Made by a program: the position numbers and the translations under genes. The notes below the pieces were generated by a model. It did not search any database, had not been told where the DNA came from, and saw only the letters and a program-made list of their open reading frames with translations. DNA of 64,000 bases from Colocasia esculenta (Eukaryota; Streptophyta; Magnoliopsida; Alismatales; Araceae), in NCBI GenBank assembly GCA_014218235.1, contig CM024757.1, positions 152,347,371 to 152,411,370 on the forward strand, given 5' to 3'. Positions 10,413 to 21,910 of this stretch are shown here, piece after piece (within the stretch, counting starts at the first letter, position 1; the number at the start of each line of letters is the position of its first letter).

Positions 10413-11695
10413 ATGTAAAAATTCAAGAAGTCGGAATTGTCCTAAATATCATGTAATTCTATTTTGAACTCTCAAGATAAGACATGGATACTCTTTGTAT
10501 ACTCTTATTGTTTATCTCAATTAGTATACTTTCATTGTTTACTTTCTAGATTTAGATAAATATCTGAAAAACATATAAAAAAGAGAAAATAAAAAACAAA
10601 CAAAAATTAGAGTCTATTGCATGCTTGTGTTTACATGTTTATCCCTTGTGTGCTTGCATGTACCCTATTTGTAAAACACCTTCCTTGACTCTTTCTATGG
10701 CCTAATACTCCCTTGTTATTTCTATTGCATTGGCTTGAGACTTAGTGTGCACTAATTCAGCCACTAAGGGGGAGAATTCTGTATTTGGTGTGTACATACA
10801 TTAAAAGGGAGCCAAATAGTTATGCATTTAACTTACTTCTCAAAATACATCTAAAATTGATGCCAACACACTAATGCATATGATTATTAGATATCACTTT
10901 GATGATAGGTGGAAATTTTTCTTAACACTTTTGCAATGCTTAAAACTCACTTGATTTGTAGTAACTCATGAGGAAAAAACTACTTGTCCCAAGTGAAACA
11001 GGAACTAAGCTTAGTAGCCAGATCTTTCCACTGAACAAGTGAGAAGCCTCGCGTCAAACGGTAATACTTTCCTCAAAAGTGAAAGAAATACAAAGAAACA
11101 AATAAATTGACATCAATTAGTTTCTGAATAAAAAAAGGGGCAGAGTGATAGCTACCAAAAATCGAAGATCTATCATGTATAGGTTGGATTCGAAGTATCT
11201 GTTAGTGTTAATTCAAATTTTTGTCCAATCTCATGTGCGATGCCATTTAATCATGTTTCTCGCTACATTTTTCATGGTTTTTAATTTTAAGTGCGTTTTG
11301 AGAACTTGAATAAATACATGGGCTATAACATGACTAATTTTAAGTGCATGCACTATCTTATCCTCCCCATTGTGAACTCTTAACATACTTTGTTATTGAG
11401 CCAATTACATTTCTTATCCCTATTACCACCCACTTTTAGATGCTGTCAAAAAAAGGGAGAGAATGTGTAGTGAGAATATGTAGATTTTATATTCTGGTTT
11501 GAGGGAGAGTTTGTTCAAAAGAAAGGAAGAGTTAGAAGTACTTTTGAGAGGGGGAGTAATTGCATGACTATGAATGCTTGTATGCATGTGTGTTGTGTAA
11601 AAAAAAATGGAACAAAAAATTGGAATGAAAACTCAAATGTTGTGTTTTATGTGAAAAATCTACAAGTGTTTTGTCATCATCAGAAAGGAGAAGAG
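10413..11695 (+). other. Noncoding 3' region of Sirevirus relic 2 with repeated polypurine motifs
   Basis: There is no coding sequence. Purine motifs AAGGGGGAGAAT (10767-10778), AAAAAGGGAGAGAAT (about 11450) and GAGAGGGGGAGTAAT (about 11546), and finally AGAAAGGAGAAGAG (11682-11695), precede the LTR start at 11696. This matches the multiple-polypurine-tract layout of Sireviruses. The preceding TTTTGTCATCATCA is also typical of the junction. Confidence 0.6.
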
Positions 11696-11847
11696 TGTTG
11701 TACTCTGTAGACTTTGATGATCACAAAATCATTATTTCTATTTCATGCTGACAAGTGTCACATCACTAATTGATTAACCCAGGCATTTGATTCATGTTCA
11801 TGTAACTGTGTGTTAAATGTGCAAGAAAATAGTCTAAAAGTGGCACT
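11696..11847 (+). mobile_element. 3' LTR of Sirevirus relic 2, left part
   Basis: Starts TGTTGTACTCTGTAGACTTTGATGATCAC-like, directly after a polypurine tract, and is cut at 11847 by the gypsy element. The bases 11843-11847 (GCACT) are its target duplication. The rest of the LTR resumes at 20653. Confidence 0.65.
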
Positions 11848-14800
11848 TGTCATGTTCCAAAGCATGACAGTGGAAGAGTTATTTAATCATTGAGACATGA
11901 ACAATCGGCAAATAAGCCTCTAGCGATCAATCACATATAACACAACTAAATTGCGCTAATCATAAACATCAACTCTTTATTTCATTTCCATAATGAGGAC
12001 TAGTGCATACTCCATTCCAAGATGAACTACATGACTAAGACTCAATAAAAAGGAAAAATTACATAGCATCTCACACCTACTACATTATTCTATTCCTCTC
12101 ATACTCAACTATAGTACTATGATGCTAAGATAACAAGACTTCGATGTGGGCATTCTTCACTCTTGTTCATCCCCAGTGTAGTCTTGGTTCTCTACGTCTT
12201 CTATATCCTGTTCTCCTGAAAGGTTGGAAAGTAGGTAATGAGCGCACTCGCCCAGTAGGATTTACATCTTCTAACAATGATATAAGTATTTAACAGTTTA
12301 AAAGCTAGAAGGTATGAACATGATATGTATAATGCAATTAAAATGACGGTAGTAACACGTGAACGGTGTATTGTGCAAGATAGTAAGATCAAGAGATGTA
12401 ACGATCAGTCTAGTAAGAAGATTGTATTCAAGATCTCAATATAGAGTGAACCATGATCTAGCAAGATGGTAACTTCATGAACAACAGCAAGATAGTATGT
12501 AACAAGATGGCCATTCACAAGCAAGCAAGCAAGCATGTACGAGCAAGAACTTTTAACATGTAACAGTAATCAGACACGAAGACACTAATGTGCACTAAGG
12601 ATCTATGCCACCTTGGAATGGACACTAGGACACGTGTATGTGGTTTATGTATCTAACATTCAACACGCAAGTACTCCCTGCGCAGATGCAACACCAACAA
12701 TCATTATACCCCATGATTAACAGTATATTTATGACTCGCCGTCATCGGGGCTAGACTGGAGCCCTTGAACACATGTCGTGCCCTGTCAGCATCTCACTAT
12801 TTTCAAATGTAGATACCCATAGTCATTCATGGCCAGTAACAAGGTGTAATCCATAATCAAGATGAGAAGAGAAGGATCTCGTCAAAAATGCCAAGAGAAG
12901 AGAGCCACGTCTTCCGAGTACTTCAATGGAACAACCTGCTCGTCAACCATGTGGGAATCCATGGTCAGAGGAGACTTACGGAGGCCTTAGTCAAGAGGTC
13001 ACTAGTCCATAAGAAGGAATATCTAATGGAGAGTTCACCACAAGCCAAGAAGGGGATTTCCTATCATGCTAGAGTGTATCCGCATGCCGCGCGCAAAAAT
13101 CGCTTAAGTGTATGTGTGTGAATCCGATTATGAAAACTTCGTTTATGGAAAATCCAATTATGGAAAGTATCATGATTGCTAAATCAGGAAATACTAATCA
13201 TGCATGACCAAAGTTTAGCAAGTAGCGATGTGTTTTTAGCAAGTTTAATGATAAGGCAGGAAGTGAATAATCGACAGGTAGAGAGCATGATCATTAACTT
13301 AAGATCAATTTAACACCATGTGAACATGTTTTAATCTTTATATGGGTTGATATATGCATGCTATCAGTAACTAACTTCGTACATGAGAAGACGGGGCACG
13401 AAAACGATGCAAAACGGGCCAAACAGGGCTGAAATGCCCACTGTGGTTAGAAGGCGACAAGCAACATGTCACCTTCATGAAGGTGACCATAAGGCTGTCA
13501 CCTTCTGATCCATGAAGGCAACAACCTTCTTGTCGCCTTCTAAAGGTCGACTCATCGTCTTCCCGTTTCCAGTGCAGGGGTGCTTTAAATGGATGTTTTA
13601 TTAGTCTGGTTCAAACTAGGTTTGACACCTATGGGTTCGAAAAATCAAAACTAATGCTAAGATGATCCAAATCAGATGAAACCATCTCTGTTTGTTAGAG
13701 TACTTCCTATACATTGTACAATACTTGAGAAACAAAAGTCATTTGATTGGGTTGTATTGTGACTGTCTATGTGAATCTAACACAATGCTTATGTACGGGC
13801 TAATAATCTTTGTACAAACAACAAAAATTGAGGAAATTAGTGCCAAATGAAACTAGACTCATAGGGTAACAAGTTCTATGTTGAATGCTCATTCTGAAAA
13901 TGACTCCACAGAATGATATAGAACTCGTAAGACAGGTTAAGGTTTAATCAAGACAGCACATCATTATGATCATAACAGATTTAATTCGTGAAACCCACAG
14001 GTTAAAAATTGGGAAAAATAGTAAGAACATGATCTATACACATGTATGCAAGCATGAACGAGTTTAATTAGAGTTTGGCAGGGAGATGACCTACCTTTTG
14101 GGTTGAATAAGATTCGTTCTCCAGAAAGCCCTACTTCTGACCGCTTGGAGAAGAATGTCTAATACTCATGATCTACTAGATAGAAATTGGGTAAACTAGT
14201 TCCATAAGAAACTAGACTCGTAGATCTTTCCAGGGATATATGGTTTGCATGGTTTGGTCAAGGTTTTACTAACCTTTGGTGATGATCTTGAAGGGGCTAG
14301 ATGTAGGTCGCAAGGGGAGATGTGCATGAACTTGCTTCTTGCTCCAGCCTCCACCTCAAGATCTCTAGCCACCACAGCCTCCAAGCACGACCTCAGAAAC
14401 CCTAGGGGTCGTCCCATGGGAGAGAGGGGGCTTATTTAAAGGGGAATGAGTCTTTAGTCGCCTAATTAGATTAGGAAACTAATAGGTACGAATTTAGGTG
14501 TATCCTTCCCTCAATGGAGGATTTCTATCCCCAATTCATGATGGAAAGAATATGGAAACCTCCCTTAGGTGGTAACCACGAATTTGGGCTTGGTTTGAAG
14601 TCCAATGGAGGTCTATTGGGTGAGAATTTACCCTATCATGGTCTATTAGTGAATATTTTTAAATTTTAGAATATTTTCGTACCATGAATTATTTTGTGGC
14701 CCAAAAGACATCCTTTGGCCCATTTCTTTCATTGGGCTGCCAATACCCATTATTTGAAGTTCATCCACAATTTTTATTTCATTTTTGGACTCACTTAAAT

Positions 14801-15075
14801 ACCCATGATAGTAATTATTCGACTTATTCCCTAATTAAGATAATAAGTCGCAAAACACCTTAAACTTGGCCAATCGGATTTTTCCTTGCACTAATTTCTT
14901 TGTGGGTTATTTGAGAGTATTATTTAGAGTTGAACTATGGTTTTTACGGAATGTTTTGATGTGTTTACGTACATAGGACATTGGTACGTACGTTTTTATT
15001 ATTTTAGAAATATTAAATTATTATATTCTGATTTATTTCTGATTTTTCAATTAATGAGATTTTCGGGGTGCTACA
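11848..15075 (-). mobile_element. 3' LTR of the chromovirus, 3.2 kb
   Basis: The right end is exact: TGTAGCACCCCGAAAATC (minus strand) starts at 15075, right after the polypurine tract. Bases 14006-15075 match the truncated 5' LTR (19590-20647) closely. The left 2.1 kb has no partner inside this element, but it matches in order the solo LTR at 21911-24871. For example, 12925-13060 pairs with 23045-23165, and the CGACA/TGTCGCCTTC-rich segment at 13440-13560 pairs with 23540-23740. A TTTAAATA promoter-like box lies near 14435 (minus strand). Small ORFs here are not genes. Confidence 0.7.
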
Positions 15076-16400
15076 TCCTCCCCCACTTAAAAGAATTTGG
15101 TCCCCAAATTCATAGATACAACAATAGAAGTTACTTGCGAATAGTTCCGGGAACCTCTTACGCATAGCTTCCTCGGTTTCCCATGTTTCAACTCCATAAA
15201 AACGTTGATTCCACTTGACCTTCACCAAGGGAATAACCTTATTCCTCAACTGGTTCAGTTCACTGTCTATGATTTTAATCGGCTTCTCTTCATAAGTCCC
15301 GTCTTTGTGGAACTCTAGGAATCCATATTCGACGACGTGAAAAGGGTCACATGCGTATTTCTTCAACATGAATATGTGGAACACATTGTGTACCCTATCT
15401 AGTTGTGGAGGCAATGCTAGACGGTATGCAACCTCACCAACTCTTTCGAGGATTTCAAAAGGACCGATGAACCTTGGTGATAGCTTGCCTTTGATTTCAA
15501 ACCTTCTTATTCCACAGTTTGGTGACACCTTTAGAAACACATAATCACCAACTTGAAATTCCAGATCCCTTCTTCTTGTGTCTGCATAAGCCTTCTACCT
15601 CTGATGTGCTACTGCCATTCTTTCTTTAATGAGCTTCACTTTCTCTGTAGTTTCTCTTACCATTCGGGACCTAACAATTGCTTTTCACCGATCTCATACC
15701 AGCAGCTTAGAGATCGACAACTCCTACCATAAAGTGCTTCAAACGATGCCATTTGAATACTGGCTTGGCAGCTATTATTGTAGGCAAATTCCACCATGGG
15801 TAAATGTTCATGCCAACTACCTCCAAAGTCTAGCACACAAGCTCTAAGTCTTCTATCACTTGATTGGTTCTCTTTGTTTGACCATCAGTCTATGGATGGA
15901 AAGTTGTACTGAAGTTTAGTTTAGATCCCAAGGAATGGTGTAATCCTTTCAAAAAATGGGATGTAAATCTTGGGTCTCTCTCATACACAATGGACACAGG
16001 TACTCCACGTAGCCTGACAATTTCCTTCACATACAAAGCAGGTAGAATGTCAACTGTCCACTTGTTCTTAATTGGTAAGAAGTGAGCGGACTTGGTCAAA
16101 CGGTTGACAATCACCCATATTCCATCGAATCCGCTTCTAGATTTGGGTAATCTAAAGATGAAGTCCATCCTTACACCTTCCTATTTCCATGCTGGAATTT
16201 CTAGGGGTCTAAGTTTCCCTGCAGGTCGCAAGTGTTCTGCTTTGACTTGTTGACAGGTTAAGCATCTATCGACATATTCCGCTACTTCCCTTTTCATGTT
16301 AGGCCACCAAAAACTTCTTTTCAAATTTTGGCACATCTTAGTAGTTCTGGGGTGAATGGTATACCTAGTCTTGTGAGCTTCATCCATTATTGTTTTCTTG
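15013..16400 (-). pseudogene. pol: Gypsy integrase with C-terminal chromodomain, broken
   Basis: The H2C2 zinc finger (HKTRYTIHPRTTKM ... CLTCQQVKAEH) begins near 16390. The core has MDFIFRLPKS with the first aspartate and YERDPRFTSHF with the second. TAG stops at 16181 and 15890 interrupt one frame. At the position of the catalytic glutamate the codon is AAG (15872-15874), a Lys instead of Glu. The C-terminal part (GKLSPRFIGPFEIL, VYHVFH-type motif) leads to a chromodomain-like stretch, VKVKWNQRF ... ETWETEEAMRKRFPELF. The frame runs on through the polypurine tract about 60 bp into the LTR. Confidence 0.85.
15076..15088 (-). promoter_or_regulatory. Polypurine tract of the chromovirus
   Basis: The minus strand reads AAGTGGGGGAGGA immediately before the 3' LTR start TGTAGC. 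It would prime plus-strand DNA synthesis. Confidence 0.8.
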
Positions 16401-18035
16401 GTCTCCGCATGGTTGGGTACACAAACTCTCCCTCGAAACAATAGTCTCCCATCTTCAGCTAAGGAAAAATCTAGCCTCTGGTCCAGATTAACCTTCACCT
16501 CTACGAGCATAGGGTCATTGTCTTGGAGTGCTCGGATGTCTTCAAGTAGCACGGGTTGTGCTCTAACACTAGCAATCAGGCACCCTTTTCCTTTGGTATT
16601 CGTACCTATATTCAACTGTGCAAAGTCTTCTAACAAACGCGATTCTCCGACCATAAGGCTTGATAAGGTTGTCATTGGCTTTCTGCTAAGAGCATCTACC
16701 ATGACATTTGCTTTACCCAGGGGATATTGGATAGTGAAGTTGAAGTCTTTAATATACTCCAACCACCTCTGCTGCCTCATATTCAGTTCCTGCTGAGAAA
16801 ATAGATATTTCAAACTTTTATGGTCAAAAAATATAATGAACTTCTCACCATATAAGTAATGATGCCATATCTTCAAGGCGAAGACTACAGCTGTTAGCTC
16901 CAGGTTTCTTCAATTGTCTGGATGCATAACATACCACTTTTCCATTTTGCATTAACACACAGCCAAGTCCGACTCCTGATGCGTCCGTGTATACTTCGAA
17001 ACTTCCTCCGGCTACTGGTAATGTCAGTACAGGTGCTGAAGTCAAGTGCTCTTTTAGTGACACGCAACTGTCTTCACATTCGGTAGTCCATGTGAATGGA
17101 TTCTCCCTCCTGGTAAGTCTGGTCAATGGTACAACTATCTTGGAAAAGTCTTTAATGAAGTGGCGATAATACCCAGCCAAACCCAGAAAGCTTCTGACCT
17201 CTGACACAGTTGTCAGCCTTTCCCAATTATCCACTGTCTCTACCTTGGGCGGATCTACCGAGATGCCCTCCTTAGATATGATGTGATCAAGGAAAGATAC
17301 TTCCTCCATCCAAAATTCACATTTTCTAAGTTTTGCATAGAGTTGGTTATCTCTAAGCACTTGTAGAGCAATCTTCAAGTGTTCTTCATGCTCTTCTTTA
17401 GACTTAGAGTAAATGAGGATATCATCAATGAACACCATCACAAACTGGTCAAAATATGGCCTATAGATATTATTCATTAGTTGCATGAAGGCCGTTGGAG
17501 CATTTGTTAAGCCAAAAGGCATAACCACGAACTCGTAGTGACCATATCTACTCCGGAATGCTGACTTGTGTATATCTTCTTCCTTGATCCTTAGTTGATG
17601 GTAGCCCGATCTTAGATCGATCTTGGAGAAGTATTGTGCACCAGAGATCTAATCAAATAGCTTATACATGCAGGGCAGTGGGTACTTATTCTTTATGGTC
17701 AACTGATTTAGCTGACAATAATCAATGCAGAGTCTCATAGTTCCATCCTTCTTTCTGACAAACAATACTGGCACACCCCACGGGGATGTGTCGGGCCTGA
17801 TAAAACCTTGATCTAACAACTCTTGGATCCGCCTTTTCAGCTCCTGCAATTCAGTAGGGGACATGCAATACAGTGCTTTGGAAATGGGGGCTGCCCCAGG
17901 GAGTAATTCGATGGTGAAATTTACCTCCCGTTTAGGTGGTATTCCAGGTAAGTCTTCAGGAAAGACATTGTGGTAGTCTCTGACCATGGGGATATCTTCC
18001 AAAGTGGGTTTCTTCTTTTCAGTCGTAATGACCAA
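16181..18035 (-). pseudogene. pol: Gypsy reverse transcriptase and RNase H, broken
   Basis: RT starts with DYHNVFPEDLPGIPP and ELLPGAAPISKALYC (18035-17649), has a stop at 17649-17651, then continues in the same frame through KIDLRSGYHQ, VMPFGLTNAPTAFM and FIDDILIYSKS (the xxDD catalytic box). The RNase H start is FEVYTDASGVGLGCVL. Near 16905 a small deletion drops the THDLEL region and shifts the frame. RNase H resumes as FALKIWHHYLYGEKF, with FFDHKSLKYLF and NVMVDALSRKP. Catalytic residues of RT are present, but the reading frame is not continuous. Confidence 0.85.
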
Positions 18036-18056
18036 GACTAGGAAAGCGTCACAACC

Positions 18057-18518
18057 CTAGTTGATCAGCTTGGAAGCTTTAAGGGACGAGATAATGACAA
18101 AGTGTGAGCAGTAACGGATGCCAAGAAAAGATAGTTTTGGGAGATTTGGTCTTGCAAAGGTAACCCTCCTATGACGACAATTGACATCGGTGTCATACTT
18201 TATCAACCAGCCGACACCCAATATGGCGTCATACCCCTTCATATCTAGACAGATGAGATTGGCAGGGAGATTCTACCCTCCAATCATGGTTTCACATTCG
18301 GGCAGGTAGTGTGTAAGTTCGGATTCAGAACCCAAGGGAGATGCTACAGTAATTTTGGATTTCATGGGGACTGGTTTGACAGATAAAGTAGCAGCAAACA
18401 CGGTGGAAACAAATGAATATGTAGCTCCAGTATCAATGAGAACGAAAGCAAGTTGAGAGTGAATAAAAATGGTACCTTCCACCATACCCCCTTCCTCGGG
18501 TAGGTCAGCTTCTATCAC
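18057..18518 (-). pseudogene. pol: Gypsy aspartic protease region
   Basis: The motif FVLIDTGATYSFVS contains the DTG active-site triad. It is followed by VASPLGSE and, after a stop at 18273, by YDAILGVGWL and DVNCRHRRVTF, which matches the protease-to-RT linker of chromoviruses. At least two stops separate it from RT. Confidence 0.8.
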
Positions 18519-18599
18519 AACATTAAGGCGTCCCTGACGCCGTGGTATAGTTTATGCTTTCCCTGGCTGGTCTTTCAACATTGGATAGTCAGGTATGCA

Positions 18600-19489
18600 G
18601 TGATCACGTCCACCACATCTTAGATAGGCGCCGAGCTTCTTCCAGCATTCCTCGGCTCAGTTTCCCGGCATGTTGCAAAAACGACAGTTCTCACCTAACT
18701 GTCTTCCCTCCACTTCGACTTTCTTTCCCATGCCATAATCTTTGCCAATATTTGGCCTTTTATAGTTGTTGTTGTTGTTGTGGAACGTACCAGCTGTATT
18801 GCCTACTCCTCTTTTAACGAAGACCGATTTTGCAGTCTCCTTCCCTCTCATGCCTTCAACCTTGGCCATAGTGTCTTCACAAGTTGGGCTCTCTGGATCA
18901 TCTTTGCATATGTACGGATGTTGTGTGGTCCCAGCCTTTCAATGAACATGGGCCATAGCCCGTCCATAAATCTATTTGTCTTCAACCTCTCGGTTCCCAC
19001 CAGGTGTGGGGCATATACTGCCAGACGAGCGAACTGAGCTTCATACTCAACCATAGACATCCCTCTTTGTTTAAGTGCGGCAAACTCCGCAACTTTCTTC
19101 TCCCTCACCCTCTCAGAAAAGTATTTTTCTCAGAATATCTCTAGGAAGCCTGTCCATTTTAGTTCATCTACGTTAGGTAGGTGAGCGGATGTGTCCTTCC
19201 ACCACGCCCTAGCGTCCTTGCTAAATTAGAAGGTAGCAAGCAACACCTTCTCCCGATTGGTGCACTGCATGACTTGGAAGATCCTTTCCACTTCCACCTA
19301 CCAATTCTCCGCCTCATCCGAGTCAGAGGATCCCAAGAAACGAGGGGGATTCAAACCCTTAAAGTTGCGATGCAGATTGCCAACTCCATTTCTAACTCTA
19401 GCCTGGTTCCTAGCTTGCACTACATTTTGCAATGCCTGGGTTAGTCCTACCATGGTTTCTTGCATAGCTTGCCACTGGTTGTGCGCCAT
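18600..19489 (-). pseudogene. gag: Gypsy Gag, degenerate
   Basis: The start is a short frame, MAHNQWQAMQETMVGLTQAL, ending FLGSSDSDEAENW with a stop at 19298. After further stops the capsid region continues as REKKVAEFAALKQRGMSMVEYEAQFARL (19108-18848), the retrotransposon-gag core. A zinc-knuckle pair near 18600-18690 (CRFCNMPG, CGGRDHCIPDYP) is decayed. It lies only about 100 bp from the truncated LTR, so the leader is missing. Confidence 0.75.
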
Positions 19490-19589
19490 TGCTAAGGAAT
19501 TAATGAAGTTCCTGAGAAAAGGATAGAACCCAATTACTATTCTTAGTCATATCAAGGAGATTTATGGGTATGGGTGCTTAGTTCATAAC

Positions 19590-20647
19590 ACTAATTGGGG
19601 AAAACAGTAAGAACCTGATCTATACACATGTATGCAAGCATGAACGAGTTTAATTAGAGTTTGGCATAGAGATGACCTACCTTTTGGGTTGAATAAGATT
19701 TGTTCTCCAGAAGGTCCTAGTTCTGATCTCTTGGAGAAGAACGCCTAATACTCACGATCTACTAGATAGAAATTAAGTAAAATAGTTCCATAAGAAACTA
19801 GATTCGTAGATCTTTCCAGGGAAATATGGTTTGCATGGTTTGGTTGAGATTTTACTAACCTTTGGTGATGATCTGAAGGGGCTAGACTACAGGTTGCAAT
19901 GGGAGATGTGTATGAACTTGCTTCTTGCTCCAGCCTCCACCTCAAGATCTCCAGCCACCACAGCCTCCAAGCACGACCTCAACAACCCTAGGGGTCATCC
20001 CATAGGAGAGAGGGGGCTTATTTAAAGGGGAATGGGTCTTTCGTTGCCTAATTAGATTAGGAATCTAATAGTGTATCCTTCTCTCAATGAAGGATTTCTC
20101 TCCCCAATTCATGATGGAAAGAATATGGAAACCTCCCTTAGGTGGTAACCATGAATTTGGGCTTGGTTTGAAGTCCAATGGAGGTCTATTGGGTGAGAAT
20201 TTATCCTATCATGGTCTATTAGTGAATATTTTTAAATTTCTGGATATTTTCTTAGCATGAATTATTTTGTGGCCCAAAAGACATCCTTTGGTCCATTTCT
20301 TTCATTGGGTTGTCAATACCCATTGTTTGAAGTCCATCCATGTTTTTTATTTCATTTTGGACTCACTTAAATACTCGTGATAGTAATTATCTGACTTATT
20401 CCCTAATTACGATAATAAGTCGTAAAACATCTTAAACTTCGCCAATCAGATTTTTCCTTGCACGAATTTCTTTGTGGGTTATTTGGGAGTATTATTTAGA
20501 GTTGAACTATGATTTTTACGGAATGTTTCTATGTGTTTACGTACATAGGACATTGGTACGTACATTTTTACTATTACAGAAATATTAAATTATTATATTC
20601 CAATTTATTTCTGATTTTTCAATTAATGAGATTTTCGGGGTGCTACA
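19590..20647 (-). mobile_element. 5' LTR of the chromovirus, truncated to about 1.06 kb
   Basis: It starts (minus strand) TGTAGCACCCCGAAAATC at 20647 and matches the 3' LTR segment 15075-14006 throughout, then stops matching at about 19590. The remaining 2.1 kb of LTR, the primer binding site and the gag leader are absent. A deletion therefore joins mid-LTR to the gag leader. Confidence 0.75.
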
Positions 20648-20652
20648 ACACT

Positions 20653-21902
20653 TGTAGTGGACTTCACAAAGGCCACGACCTAGAACAAGTCAGATTTCTA
20701 GACTGGGCAGAATTGATAAAATCGTATGACCGATCCAGGGGAATCGGTCGATTGATTTTCTTAGTAGTTTTACACCTGGTATAGTCAAGCCATTGGACGA
20801 CCGATTGTACAAAATTAGACAACTGACCTAGCCAGTATAATTTGGGATTGGACAGTGATAGAATCAGACGATCGATCCTTTGAAGTCGGTCGACCGATCA
20901 ATAGGAGCATGGCGATATGAAAAGCAGAAGCAGATCTATCTCAGGCCAAGTCAAAAAACGGACAATCGACTTGGGAATATCGGTCGGCCAATTATGGAAA
21001 CACAGTTTCCATATTTGGATAGGTCTCTTCCCTTGTTTGGATTCCGACTATGTTTCTTTGAGATCCATGGCCAAGATTAAGTCTTTGGCAAGTGGGTACA
21101 TAAAGGGAGGCCTTTCCATGTGTGTGGTACCACACACATCCTTTGGAGAACGAGTTTTTGCACTCGGCTAGGTGAAAGGATGAACCAGCGAACCAGGACT
21201 TCCTCCAAGCGATTTCTTCAAGGTTTGTTGTGCGAGTTCAAGGTGTTGGACGTTCAGAAGATAGTGCATCTATTGTACTATGTTCAGGAAGGCTTATGCA
21301 AGCATCCGTGCTCTTCTCCGACGTTTCTCAACCACGCCAGACATGAGATTTCTCAACTATGAATTTCATCTTTCTTCTCTTGTTCTTAAGTTGGGAACTG
21401 TACTTCAAACTTATTTATATAAACATCATTGTGTGTGTGTGTGTTCGGTTTGTGAGCACATGATTGATGTGTAGTGCGTGCTGCGCATACACACCAGGTT
21501 GTCTCGTCTCCAGAAACGAGGTGGGGTTGATGTTGTCCCCGGAAACAATGGTGTGTGGGGGTTTACGCTTGTACCTGGGAAAAAAGTTAGTGGAAATCCT
21601 CATAAGAGTGTGAGGTAGTGGATGTAGGCGCACACGAGGGTGTGTTTTCCAAACCACTATAAATCTTGCATGCTTCTGTGGTTTGATCCTTTTTCTCCTA
21701 TCTCCATTCTACGCATGTTAGGATAGTTGGTTTCGCTATTTTAATTGTTATTCCACTATGCATCTCACACAATTGCTTAATTGAGTTTGATCAATTATGT
21801 GTAAAAGATTTTTAGTTAGGTGATAACCAATTCACCCATCCCCTCTTGGTTGTTCATCACACGTATTTTCTCTTCAATTATCGATGTGACCAGCAGTGTC
21901 AC
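20653..21902 (+). mobile_element. 3' LTR of Sirevirus relic 2, right part
   Basis: Continuation of the LTR that starts at 11696. It has a TATATAAA box at 21416-21423, a GT run at 21430-21443 and the segment ACCAATTCACCC ... CCCTCTTGG at about 21826-21850, which is typical of Sirevirus LTR ends. Several GGTCGACCGATC-like palindromic motifs lie at 20725-20990. The exact end is unclear; CA at 21901-21902 is my best choice. Confidence 0.55.
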
Positions 21903-21910
21903 ATGGTACG

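Larger units (their letters stand above)
11848..20647 (-). mobile_element. Chromovirus (Tekay-type) Ty3/gypsy element, dead, 8.8 kb
   Basis: Minus-strand order: 5' LTR (20647 to about 19590, truncated), gag, protease, RT, RNase H, integrase with chromodomain, polypurine tract, 3' LTR (15075-11848). Outer ends are TGTCATG and CTACA (plus strand), flanked by GCACT on the left and ACACT on the right, an imperfect 5-bp duplication (4 of 5). The TGTAGCACCCCGA LTR start, the chromodomain after integrase and the 3.2-kb LTR fit the Del/Tekay lineage. It is inserted in the LTR of Sirevirus relic 2. Confidence 0.85.
8507..21910 (+). mobile_element. Sirevirus-like element 2 (pol-deleted relic), interrupted by a gypsy insertion
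   Basis: Plus-strand gag relic, then noncoding DNA with polypurine motifs, then a 3' LTR beginning TGTTGTACTCTG at 11696. The LTR is split at 11847/20653 and ends near 21902, just before the solo LTR. All of protease, integrase, RT and RNase H is missing: gag ends near 10412 where the protease should begin. The 5' part, including the 5' LTR, is not in the window because element 1 lies to the left. It could be a non-autonomous derivative that moved in trans, or simply a deletion relic. Confidence 0.7.
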
